From assembly GCA_002343455.1 (NCBI GenBank), contig DDSR01000490.1, forward strand, positions 1-39,565: a stretch of DNA of 39,565 nucleotides, in the 5' to 3' direction. Each line of letters starts with the position of its first letter. The first letter of the stretch is position 1. The notes below the pieces were generated by a model that saw only the letters and a program-made list of their open reading frames with translations, made no database searches and was not told the DNA's origin. The stretch comes from Deltaproteobacteria bacterium UBA2385 (GTDB taxonomy: Bacteria; Myxococcota_A; UBA796; UBA2385). Shown here in pieces: positions 7,355 to 14,868 of this stretch. Both the position numbers and the translations under genes were made by a program.

Positions 7355-8416
7355 GGCAGCCGGCGGATCCAGGCTCTCCTCGTAGATGCGCAGCAGGGCC
7401 AGCAGCATCGCCATCAGCACCGGGCCGACCAGCAGCCCGATGACGCCGAAGGCGGCCAGCCCGCCGAAGACCCCCAGGAAGACCAGCAGCGTCGGCATGT
7501 CGCTGCGGCCGCGCACCACCAGCGGCTTGACCAGGTTGTCGATGGTGCCGGTCAGCAGCAGCGACCAGATGGTGACGAAGACAGCCGCGCCGGGTCGGCC
7601 CTGCAGCAGCAGCAGGAGCCCGATCGGGACCCAGGCCGCCGCCGTCCCGACCAGGGGTACGAAGGCCAGCACCCCCGTCAGCAGCGCGAAGAGGACGGCG
7701 CGCTCCAGGCCCACGATCATGTAGCCGAGCCAGGCGACCAGCCCCTGCACGATGGCGGAGACCAACCCCGCGAGCACGACGTTGCGGGCGAACTCGGCGA
7801 AGACCTCGAAGAGGCGCTTGGTGTGCCGAGCCGGCAGGGGGCTGAGGCGCACGGCCCAGAGCAGCAGCTCCTGGCCGCGGTAGAGCAGGGTGGCCAGGGT
7901 CAGCAGGAAGACCGTCGACTTGAGCACGGCGCGCGCCGTCAGCCCGACGATGTTCGGCACGGACTGCCCGATGGAGCGCGCCAGGTCGGTCAGGGCCTCG
8001 CGCGCCGCGACCTGCATGGAGTGGGTCAGCACCTGGGGGCCGCCGGCCTTGTCGATCAGCCAGGCGACCAGCGGGACCCGCTGCAGCCGGGCCACCTGGC
8101 CGGAGAGATCGCCCGAGTCCAGGGCGCTGGCGAGCTCGTTGGCGAGGGCGACCAGCTCGCTGGAGACCAGCCAGAGCAGGCCGCTGACCGGGGCGACCAC
8201 GCCGACGCTGATCCCCGCCATCGAGAGGGCCGTCGCCGGGATGGGCCGCCCCCCCAGGCGGGCCATCGTACGGCGGTGCAGGGGCCAGGCCAGCACGGTC
8301 ACGACCGCGGCGATCAGGACCGCGTCGGCGAAGGGCTGGACCAGCCAGGCCGACAGCCCGATGGCCGTCAGCAGCATCAGCCGTAGCGAGAGGCTCGGCT
8401 CGGAGGAAGCGGTCAC
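7352..8416 (-). CDS. AI-2E family transporter (PerM/YdiK type)
   Basis: Membrane protein of 354 residues with about eight hydrophobic segments in the pattern of the AI-2E/PerM family: paired helices at the N-terminus, a soluble amphipathic stretch around residues 85-150, then LLTGVLAFVPLVGTAAAWVPIGLLLL and the end segment FLGVFGGLAAFGVIGLLVGP that is highly typical. Members export small molecules or act as Na+/H+ antiporters; the substrate cannot be read here. The GTG at 8416 begins just after the divergent lipid kinase gene and gives a family-length protein. Its stop is in a hairpin shared with the sigma factor gene. Confidence 0.88.
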   Translation of the reverse strand: MTASSEPSLSLRLMLLTAIGLSAWLVQPFADAVLIAAVVTVLAWPLHRRTMARLGGRPIPATALSMAGISVGVVAPVSGLLWLVSSELVALANELASALDSGDLSGQVARLQRVPLVAWLIDKAGGPQVLTHSMQVAAREALTDLARSIGQSVPNIVGLTARAVLKSTVFLLTLATLLYRGQELLLWAVRLSPLPARHTKRLFEVFAEFARNVVLAGLVSAIVQGLVAWLGYMIVGLERAVLFALLTGVLAFVPLVGTAAAWVPIGLLLLLQGRPGAAVFVTIWSLLLTGTIDNLVKPLVVRGRSDMPTLLVFLGVFGGLAAFGVIGLLVGPVLMAMLLALLRIYEESLDPPAA

Positions 8417-8436
8417 CCTTCACCTCGAGCGCAAGC

Positions 8437-8442
8437 TATCAT
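8437..8442 (+). promoter_or_regulatory. -10-like box seven bases before the lipid kinase ATG
   Basis: TATCAT ends seven bases before the ATG at 8450 and no ribosome site lies between, so a leaderless transcript beginning at the ATG is possible. No convincing -35 box is present. Confidence 0.3.
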
Positions 8443-8449
8443 CCGGCCG

Positions 8450-9487
8450 ATGCCCACCCACATCCTCCTCGTCGGCAATCCCACCGCGCAGACCGGTCGC
8501 GCCGCCGCGCGCATCGACGCGGCCCTGTCGGCGATGCGGGCCCGCGGCTGGGACGCGCGCCTGCTGCCCACCGAGCCCGAAGGCCGCACCGTCGCCGCCG
8601 TGGCCGGCGCCGTCGACGAAGGCCCCTGGGAGATCGTCGTCTACCTGGGCGGGGACGGCACCTTCGCCGAGGTCGCCAAGGGCCTGTTGCGCGCCAGCCG
8701 GGTGGTGCCCATGGGCATGCTGCCCAGCGGCACCGCCAACAACCAGGGCCGCTCCTTCGGGGTCTCCGCCGATCCCGAGGCCCTGCAGGCCAACCTGGAG
8801 GTCATCGAGGCCGGCAACATCACCCGGCTGGACGTCGGCCAGGTCGAGAAGGTCGACGAGCACGGCGAGGTCCTGGGCCGCGAGCTCTTCTTCGACTCGA
8901 TCGGCTGGGGCTTCCAGGCCGATGTGCTGGAGCAGCGCAACCGCGACCGCGAGGTCGTCGGCCGCATCCCCCTGCTGCGCGAGCTGTACCGGGACCAGGC
9001 CGTCTACGCCGGCGCCGCCCTCAACCGCTACCTGTCGAGCTGGGTCGAGCCGACCGTCTTCGACGCCGAGGTCGAGACCCGCGGCGCCCTGCACCGCTAC
9101 ACCCGCCTGACCGACCTGATCATCAACGGCACCCCCGTCTACGCCGGCGACTGGGTCCTCGACCGGCGCAGCGAGCCCGACGACGGCCGGATGGAGCTGG
9201 TCCCGGTCAAGGGCCGCCGCGAGCTGCTGACCAAGGCCGTGCTGGACTTCCGCCGCTCCCCCCTCTGGCGCGAGCACATCGACGCGATCGGCGCCTTCCA
9301 CAGCGATGGCTACTCCGCCGACGCCTTCGACGTACGCCTCAGCCGGCCGGGCAAGTACGACATCCCCTGCCAGATCGACGGCGAGGAGTGGCTGGGAGGC
9401 GACAGCTTCAAGGTCCGGGTGCTGGCCAACCGCCTGCCTCTGCTGACCCCGCCCGAGTTCGTCCCGCCCTGGCGGGAGTCCAGCTGA
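8450..9487 (+). CDS. Lipid kinase of the diacylglycerol kinase catalytic (YegS/LCB5) family
   Basis: Protein of 345 residues. The ATP-binding core is typical: HILLVGNPTAQTG, the signature YLGGDGTFAEVAKGL, then MGMLPSGTANNQGRSFG. The second domain includes FFDSIGWGFQADV, TDLIINGTPVYAG and the family's closing acidic element, here CQIDGEEW. Such enzymes phosphorylate diacylglycerol, sphingoid bases or related lipids at the inner membrane face. The ATG at 8450 is the only sensible start; no ribosome site precedes it and a -10-like TATCAT lies seven bases upstream. Divergent from the AI-2E permease by 33 bases. Lipid substrate is not readable. Confidence 0.9.
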   Translation: MPTHILLVGNPTAQTGRAAARIDAALSAMRARGWDARLLPTEPEGRTVAAVAGAVDEGPWEIVVYLGGDGTFAEVAKGLLRASRVVPMGMLPSGTANNQGRSFGVSADPEALQANLEVIEAGNITRLDVGQVEKVDEHGEVLGRELFFDSIGWGFQADVLEQRNRDREVVGRIPLLRELYRDQAVYAGAALNRYLSSWVEPTVFDAEVETRGALHRYTRLTDLIINGTPVYAGDWVLDRRSEPDDGRMELVPVKGRRELLTKAVLDFRRSPLWREHIDAIGAFHSDGYSADAFDVRLSRPGKYDIPCQIDGEEWLGGDSFKVRVLANRLPLLTPPEFVPPWRESS

Positions 9488-9499
9488 GCCGCGACTCTG

Positions 9500-9514
9500 G
9501 CCGGCTGCGCCGGC
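9500..9514. terminator. 6-bp hairpin between lipid kinase and PEGA-partner genes
   Basis: GCCGGC, loop TGC, GCCGGC, in the 32-base gap between the two convergent stops (TGA at 9485-9487, TAG read from 9522-9520). Probable bidirectional transcription end without a T run. Confidence 0.45.
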
Positions 9515-9519
9515 GACGC

Positions 9520-10350
9520 CTACCAGGCCAGCCCGATCCCCAGGCAGAGCGCGCTGGCTCCGGCGAGGCCGTAGCTGCCGTAGGCCATGGCCTTCTGCCG
9601 GCCGTAGTGCGCGTCCAGCGTGTCGACCTCGCCGGCCGCGTCCATGCCGCCGTTCTGCGAGACCGCCAGCAGCGCGCTGGTCCCCGAGAGCAGGGCCGCC
9701 GCCCCGGCGCCGATGTACCAGCCCGTTCCCTTTCGCTTTCGCTCCGGCTCCACCGTCGCCGTCCCCCCCGAGGCCACCGGCGCGCCCGCCGGCGCCTCGA
9801 CCCGCACCACCAGCGTCTGCTCGTCCGGCACCATCACGATCCGCGAGAAGACCGGCCCCTGCCCCTGCTCGCCAGCCTGCACCAGGTACAGCCCCGCCTC
9901 CAGGTCGATCGGCACCGGCAGCGGCGCCCCGTCCACCCGGGCGGTCTGGCCCTCGGCCATTCCTTGCAGCTCCAGCCTCCCCCTGCCGCGCTCCTGCTTG
10001 CCAGCCTCTCGCCAGAGGGCCTCCAGATCGGGGCCGAAGGACTGGGTCCAGTGATGGGGCGCCACCCGCCAGGCGCTGGCAAAGGCCTGGTCCCGCCCGA
10101 TGCTGTCGCCCTCGACGTGCGCCATCGCCCCCTCCGCCAGCCAGAGCCTCGCCAGGACCTGCGCCTCGGCCGAGCCGGTGCAGCCGAAGGCCGCCTCGGC
10201 CCGATCCGCCGCCTCCCGGGCCAGATCGAAGCGGGTGGAGAGCACCGCCGCTTCGACCTCCCCGACGATCTCGCCGGGGTCTTCGCAGTCGGCGGCCCGC
10301 GCGGTGGAGGAGAACAACACGGCAAGGGAGAGGGTCACTCGGAGCGCCAT
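9520..10350 (-). CDS. Secreted/membrane protein with TM hairpin, partner of PEGA kinase
   Basis: Protein of 276 residues, function not recognised. It begins with a signal peptide (MALRVTLSLAVLFSSTARAA). A helical region with Cys at the mature start and in FGCTGS follows, including ARLWLAEGAMAHVEGDS. A beta-rich PEGA-like stretch spans roughly residues 115-185 (RLELQGMAEGQTARVDGAPL, then GLYLVQAG). Two glycine-rich hydrophobic helices close the protein, WYIGAGAAALLSGTSALLA and AYGSYGLAGASALCLGIG. This design is common beside Ser/Thr kinases in Myxococcota. The ATG at 10350 lies 16 bases inside the end of the kinase gene, so the two are co-translated. A role in sensing or scaffolding for the kinase is inferred from context only. 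Confidence 0.75.
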   Translation of the reverse strand: MALRVTLSLAVLFSSTARAADCEDPGEIVGEVEAAVLSTRFDLAREAADRAEAAFGCTGSAEAQVLARLWLAEGAMAHVEGDSIGRDQAFASAWRVAPHHWTQSFGPDLEALWREAGKQERGRGRLELQGMAEGQTARVDGAPLPVPIDLEAGLYLVQAGEQGQGPVFSRIVMVPDEQTLVVRVEAPAGAPVASGGTATVEPERKRKGTGWYIGAGAAALLSGTSALLAVSQNGGMDAAGEVDTLDAHYGRQKAMAYGSYGLAGASALCLGIGLAW

Positions 10351-12137
10351 ACGTTTGACTCCTTGTTCCAGGTGTGGACAGTGGGATTGCGGCCGCCGAC
10401 CGTGATCGTTCGGGTGATCGAGGCGCCATCCAGGGCCATGCTGATCGTGTGCTTGCCGGCCGTCAGGGGCAGGTTGTACAGCGGCGTGTTCTTGAAGGTC
10501 TTGCCGTCGATCACCACCTGCGCCCCCCAAGGCTCGGAGGCGAGGTTGACGAGGAAGGTGGCCACCGCAGGAGGCTCGGCGGCGGCGGACGCGGGCGAGG
10601 ACCCCGCCGACGCGCTGGGCGCGACGACCGCAGGCGCGGCGGGAGCGACCTGCTCCACGGGAGGCGAGGGCGCGGCGGGTTCGACGCTGGCGCGCCGAGG
10701 GCTGGAGCGCGCTGCGGCGGGCTCGGCGGCGGGCTGCTGAGGCTCGGCAGGGGCGGGCTCGGCAGGGGCGGCCTCGACAGGGGCTGCCTCGACAGGGGCC
10801 GGCTCGACAGGGGCCGGCTCGACAGGGGCGTCCTCCGCCAGCGCGTCCAAGACCACCGGGGGCTCCGCGACCAGCTCCGCGGTCTGCTCGACCGGCGCCG
10901 GCAGCAGGCGAGGCACCAGGAAGAACGCGCCCAGGATCAGGATCAGCGCCGCCGTCAGGCCCGAGACCAGCGGCACGATCGGGCGCCTCCAGCGGGCGCT
11001 CTGCGTCGAGGAGGAGGCGCCGTGCAGCGAGGATGCGCCCTGCCGAGAGGAGGCCAGCGTGTCCGGCGGCCCCGGGTTCGGCCGGGAGAGGACGGTTCGC
11101 CCGCCGGAGGTGCTCGGGCGCAGCGGCGCCGGCTCCTCGGGTGCGGGCGGCGCCCCCCCGCCCAGGCGAGCCAGCGGCCCCTCGCCCAGCTGCGGAGGAG
11201 GGACAGCCGCCCAGCGCTGCCGCTGCTCCTCCAGCATCGGCGGCAGCGTGCGCCGCGCCCAGCGGATCAGCGCCTCGTCCGGCGCGAGATCGGCGAGGTG
11301 GGCCAGCGCCTCGTAGGCCTCGCCCGCGTCGGGGCGCGCCTCCGGCGAGAAGGCCAGCATCCCCGACAGCAGCCGGTCCAGGCCCTGGCGGAAGGCCAGC
11401 GGCCAGCGGCTGTCGAGCACCGCCTCGCGCACGGCCTCCATATGGGCGTTGAAGGCCGCCTCGTCCAGCGGCGCCCGCTCCATGTGCATGCCGGTGCTGA
11501 TCTCGACCAGGGTCACGCCCAGGGCGTAGATGTCGACCTTGTTGCTGGAGGCGCCCAGCAGCCACTGCTCGGGGGCCATGAAGCGGGCCGTGCCGAACTG
11601 CACAGAGCCGGTCTTGCCCTCGCGCTCGAAGTCGGCCCGGGCGATGCCGAAGTCCAGCACCTTGACCCCGCCGTGTACGCTGACCAGCAGGTTGGCCGGC
11701 TTGATGTCCCGGTGGATCACCCGCAGCGGCTGGCTGCCTCGCAGGCCGGGGCTGCTCCAGGCCGCGTCCAGGGCGCTGGCGGCGGCCGCGCAGATCTGCA
11801 CCGCCGCCTTGACCGGCAGGGCGCCCTTGCGCAGCAGCTCGGCGCAGTCCACGCCCTCGACGTACTCCATCAGGACCGCCGGGCGGCCGTCCAGCTCGGT
11901 CAGATCCATCACCCGCACGATGTGGTCGTGGTTGAGGCGAGCCAGCAGGCGGGCCTCGTCGCGCTGCCGGGCCGCCACGTCGGCGTCCGCGCTCATCTCG
12001 ACCGAGAGCACCTTGACCGCAAGCCGCTGGACGAAGTCCTCGCGGCTGTAGACGTCGGCGAGGTACACAGAGCCAAAGCCGCCCTGGCCCAGGGTCTGGA
12101 GCAGCTCGATGCGGCGGCGAGGGGTGGGATCGGACAT
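10335..12137 (-). CDS. Transmembrane Ser/Thr protein kinase with C-terminal PEGA domain
   Basis: Protein of 600 residues. Cytoplasmic Hanks-type kinase domain at about 10-280: glycine loop GQGGFGSVY (17-25), LAVKVL with the ATP-binding Lys (42), HRDIKPANLL (142-151), DFGIA (162-166), GTARFMAPEQ and VDIYALGVTLVEI; all catalytic residues are present. A proline-rich juxtamembrane stretch leads to one membrane helix near 385-410. The outer part is a Pro/Ala/Val/Glu tandem repeat, then a PEGA domain at about 525-590 (PWGAQVVIDGKTFKNTPL, LTAGKHTISM). It phosphorylates unknown targets in response to an outside signal. The next gene overlaps by 16 bases. A -10-like TACCCT inside an inverted repeat lies upstream (12158-12179). 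Confidence 0.92.
   Translation of the reverse strand: MSDPTPRRRIELLQTLGQGGFGSVYLADVYSREDFVQRLAVKVLSVEMSADADVAARQRDEARLLARLNHDHIVRVMDLTELDGRPAVLMEYVEGVDCAELLRKGALPVKAAVQICAAAASALDAAWSSPGLRGSQPLRVIHRDIKPANLLVSVHGGVKVLDFGIARADFEREGKTGSVQFGTARFMAPEQWLLGASSNKVDIYALGVTLVEISTGMHMERAPLDEAAFNAHMEAVREAVLDSRWPLAFRQGLDRLLSGMLAFSPEARPDAGEAYEALAHLADLAPDEALIRWARRTLPPMLEEQRQRWAAVPPPQLGEGPLARLGGGAPPAPEEPAPLRPSTSGGRTVLSRPNPGPPDTLASSRQGASSLHGASSSTQSARWRRPIVPLVSGLTAALILILGAFFLVPRLLPAPVEQTAELVAEPPVVLDALAEDAPVEPAPVEPAPVEAAPVEAAPAEPAPAEPQQPAAEPAAARSSPRRASVEPAAPSPPVEQVAPAAPAVVAPSASAGSSPASAAAEPPAVATFLVNLASEPWGAQVVIDGKTFKNTPLYNLPLTAGKHTISMALDGASITRTITVGGRNPTVHTWNKESNVWRSE
10741..10830. repeat. Six tandem 15-bp repeats inside the kinase gene
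   Basis: Six consecutive 15-base units, of the form GGCTCGACAGGGGCC with small variations, encode five-residue units such as PVEPA and PVEAA in the extracellular linker of the kinase. Because 15 is divisible by three, copy-number change would alter linker length without breaking the frame. Confidence 0.85.
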
Positions 12138-12157
12138 GAACGATCCAAGGTCAACAA

Positions 12158-12179
12158 GGGTGCCCGCAGGGTAGCACCC
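12158..12179 (-). promoter_or_regulatory. Inverted repeat around a -10-like box before the PEGA kinase
   Basis: GGGTGC (12158-12163) and GCACCC (12174-12179) flank ten bases. Read on the minus strand they enclose TACCCT, a TAnnnT box about 30 bases before the kinase ATG at 12137. No clear -35 box. Possible operator over a promoter. Confidence 0.3.
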
Positions 12180-12216
12180 GGGGTACCGTCAGAGTCCAGT
12201 CGCGTCATGTCACGGC

Positions 12217-13989
12217 TCACCAGCCCCCACGATTCCGGGCCGGCCGGATCAGCGTCGGCAGATCGACCACCTCGGCTTCCTGCTTCCGCGTCCAGGCCTC
12301 CTCCCGCCAGGCGGCGCCCTCCTCGGGAGACGCTTCAAACGGCGCCTCCCCCTCCCCCAGCCACCAGGCCAGCGCACAGCCCAGGTCCACCGGCGGGCCC
12401 AGCAGGCTGGTCAGGGCCTCCTCCGTGCGCAGCAGGTCCGTGCGCCGCAGCAGCACCCCCGGCTCGGCGTCCAGCAGCAGCACCGCCACGCCCGAGGCGC
12501 GCAGGGCCTCCACCTCGGCCTCCCCCACCGCGCTCAGCGAGGCCTTGTCGAGCCGATCCAGGGCCCGCAGCAGGGGCTGGTCGTCCTGCCAGGCCTCCCA
12601 GGCCTCTGGCGGACGCGCCCCTGGGGGAAGCAGGATCGGGTTGGCGCTTGGCCGCCCATGAAAGCGGCGATGCACGCCGGGGCGCTGCGACATCATGCCC
12701 GGTCGGCGCAGGGGCAGCTCCAGGACCGCCCCCGGGGCGCCGCCCTCCAGCTCGGCGTGGCAGGAGCGATCGGCCAGATCGACGGCCTGCAGCGGCAGGT
12801 TGCGGCTCAACGCGAAGCTCTCGATCACCAGGGCCAGCCCCCACAGCGCCGGTCGGGGCGCCCGCACCGCCAGGGCGCCCAGGCCCAACGGGATCAGCAC
12901 GCCGAAGCGCTCCGGCCAGGTCAGCCGCTCCAGGAAGGGGTGCAGGGCGCGCAGCCATGCGAAGGGCAGCGGGATCGTGTGGCCGCCCACCCGCAGCGGC
13001 TCCTGGGCCCACATCAGCACCGGGCCCAGCACCATCACCGCACCCAGCCCGGCCATCCACAGCCAGGGGCCCCGACCGCTCTGACGCGCCCCCAGCACCG
13101 CCGCCAGCAGCAGCACCGGGCTGACCCGGTTGCTGATGTCCATCGGCTCGCGGCGCAGGAAGAACGCTGGGTCGTTGCCATGCCAGGCCACGAAGCCCTC
13201 GCGGGCGCCCAGCGCGGCGATGCCCTCGGGCATGCCCATCGCCGGTGGAGGCTCCGCTCCCGCAGTCAGGGGGATCTCCCCCCAGCTCAGCAGGAAGGGG
13301 AGGAGGAAGGGGGCGCTGACCGCCGCCGTCACGAGGCCCAACTGGAAGAGGCGGAGCGCCGGGATCCCCCAGAGCAGCGGCAGGCAGCCCAGGCCCAGGA
13401 AGAGCGCGCCATACCAGTAGGAGAGGCCCGCCAGCCCCAACAGCGCGCCCGCCAACGCCGCCGCCGCCGCCGTGGGCCTCTCCCGGAGGCGCAGCAGCGC
13501 CAGCACGAACCAGGGTCCCCAGAAGGCCATCGCCTGGGGGGCGTGGTGCAGGTTGGCCTCGCGGGCGATCGGCTCGGAGAGGGCGAAGGCCGCCGCGAAG
13601 AGCCAGCCCGCGCCCTCGCTCCCGCCCAGCTTGCGGCCGAGCGCGTGGGCGGCCAGCCCGTTGAGGCTGAGCACCACCAGCCACCACAGCCCGTCGGAGA
13701 GCGGGAAGGGCAGCAGCAGGTCGAAGAGCGCGCCCGTGAGGTGGTCGAGCAGGTTCGGGGTCAGCTCCAGGATCGGGTAGCCGCCCGGCGCGAAGACCGC
13801 CTCGCTCCAGGGGGCCCGGGCGGGGTCCCGCAGCAGCTCGGCGACCGCCCCCCGCAGCATCACCGTGTCCCACAGATCGACGTTGTCGAAGCCCGGCAGC
13901 GAGCTGAGCGGGGCGGTGGCCCAGCGGCCCATCATCGCCAGGGCGAGGGCCAGGCAGCCGAGCACGCGTACAGGGGAGGAGCGATCCAT
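12217..13989 (-). CDS. Large multi-pass membrane protein, GT-C glycosyltransferase-like
   Basis: Protein of 590 residues with roughly ten hydrophobic segments in the first 400 residues and a soluble C-terminal part. The N-terminal loop after the first helix carries NVDLWDTVMLRGAVAELL, and later FAPGGYPILELTPNLLDHL, acidic and aromatic residues placed like the catalytic loop of GT-C membrane glycosyltransferases; LREANLHH-type and GYPIL segments recall dolichyl-phosphate-sugar-dependent enzymes. No family name can be given with confidence. The soluble tail contains a segment like VEALRASGVAVLLLDAEPG. The ATG at 13989 follows only 36 bases from the divergent MutM start, so the two share a promoter region. 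Confidence 0.6.
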   Translation of the reverse strand: MDRSSPVRVLGCLALALAMMGRWATAPLSSLPGFDNVDLWDTVMLRGAVAELLRDPARAPWSEAVFAPGGYPILELTPNLLDHLTGALFDLLLPFPLSDGLWWLVVLSLNGLAAHALGRKLGGSEGAGWLFAAAFALSEPIAREANLHHAPQAMAFWGPWFVLALLRLRERPTAAAAALAGALLGLAGLSYWYGALFLGLGCLPLLWGIPALRLFQLGLVTAAVSAPFLLPFLLSWGEIPLTAGAEPPPAMGMPEGIAALGAREGFVAWHGNDPAFFLRREPMDISNRVSPVLLLAAVLGARQSGRGPWLWMAGLGAVMVLGPVLMWAQEPLRVGGHTIPLPFAWLRALHPFLERLTWPERFGVLIPLGLGALAVRAPRPALWGLALVIESFALSRNLPLQAVDLADRSCHAELEGGAPGAVLELPLRRPGMMSQRPGVHRRFHGRPSANPILLPPGARPPEAWEAWQDDQPLLRALDRLDKASLSAVGEAEVEALRASGVAVLLLDAEPGVLLRRTDLLRTEEALTSLLGPPVDLGCALAWWLGEGEAPFEASPEEGAAWREEAWTRKQEAEVVDLPTLIRPARNRGGW

Positions 13990-14025
13990 CGCCGCGCAGG
14001 CTACCCGCTTTCGCTTGGAGGAGCC

Positions 14026-14847
14026 TTGCCCGAGCTGCCCGAGGTCGAGCTGATGTGCCGCGCCTTGCACCGCTGGTGCGCGGGACGCGAGCTGCTGGGC
14101 CTCGACGTGCTCGACGAGAAGCTGCTGCCCGCCCAGGACCTGCGGGGACAGCGCGTCTCCCGGGTGGAGCGCCGCGCCAAGCTCGCCCTGCTCTTCATCG
14201 ACGCGCAGGTCCTGGTCCTGCACTTCCGCATGACCGGCGGCGTCTGCGCCCTCCCCTCCCCCGAGGCGCGGCCGCCCCACGCCCGCCTCCGCCTGCGCCT
14301 GGGAGGTCCGGGCTCTTCGGGCGAGGGCCCCCCCGCCGTCGCCCTGGTCGACCCGCGCCGCTTCGCCACCGCCCGCTTGCTGCCCGAGGAGGAGCTCCCC
14401 GCCCTGCTGGCCGGCTTCGGCCCCGAGCCCTGGCCCGAGCCTCGGGACGGCGCCTGGTGGGCGGCCCGCCTCGCCGGCCTGCGCGGCCCGCTCAAGCCCG
14501 CCCTGCTGCACCAGGAGCGCGTCGCTGGCATCGGCAACATCCTGGCCAGCGAGTGCCTCTTCCTGGCCCGGATCGACCCGAGGACGCCGGTCCCCTCCCT
14601 GCAACCCGCGCAGTGGGAGGCCTTCGCCGCCGTCGTCGGGCCCTTCATCGACGCCGTCCTGGAGGCCGAGCAGCGCAGCTTCGACGACGAGAGCGGCATC
14701 GCCTACGTCAACACCGGCGGCCCCAACCCCTTCGCCGTCTACGGGAGGGAGGGCCAGCCCTGCCCCCGCTGCGGCGCCCCCCTCCAGCGCATCGTCCAGG
14801 CCGGCCGCGGCACCTGGCTCTGCGAGGGCTGCGTGGGGTCTATCTAG
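14026..14847 (+). CDS. mutM: Formamidopyrimidine-DNA glycosylase (Fpg/MutM)
   Basis: Protein of 273 residues, the normal family length. It removes oxidised purines such as 8-oxoguanine. The TTG at 14026 is the start because the enzyme needs Pro as residue 2, and the codons after it give PELPEVE with the catalytic Pro2 and Glu3; GGAGGAG lies a few bases upstream. Also visible are RRAKLALL with the conserved Lys, HFRMTGG, VDPRRF, RVAGIGNILASE and the C-terminal zinc finger CPRCGAP...WLCEGC. It is divergent from the GT-C-like protein and convergent with the PilB-REC gene. Its TAG stop is inside a perfect hairpin. Confidence 0.95.
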   Translation: MPELPEVELMCRALHRWCAGRELLGLDVLDEKLLPAQDLRGQRVSRVERRAKLALLFIDAQVLVLHFRMTGGVCALPSPEARPPHARLRLRLGGPGSSGEGPPAVALVDPRRFATARLLPEEELPALLAGFGPEPWPEPRDGAWWAARLAGLRGPLKPALLHQERVAGIGNILASECLFLARIDPRTPVPSLQPAQWEAFAAVVGPFIDAVLEAEQRSFDDESGIAYVNTGGPNPFAVYGREGQPCPRCGAPLQRIVQAGRGTWLCEGCVGSI

Positions 14848-14868
14848 CTAGTGCCTGGCACTAGCTAG
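14844..14868. terminator. 11-bp perfect CTAG-rich palindrome holding both stops of mutM and PilB-REC
   Basis: CTAGCTAGTGC (14844-14854) and GCACTAGCTAG (14858-14868) are perfectly complementary around CTG. The mutM TAG (14845-14847) is in the left arm and the PilB-REC TAG (read from 14863-14861) in the right arm. It contains four of the few CTAG words in the window. No T run; either a bidirectional terminator or a protein-binding site. Confidence 0.55.

Noticed and set aside
12658..14025. N-terminal extension of the MutM frame
   Set aside because: MutM must begin with Pro2; the extension lies opposite the membrane-protein gene and has shadow composition.
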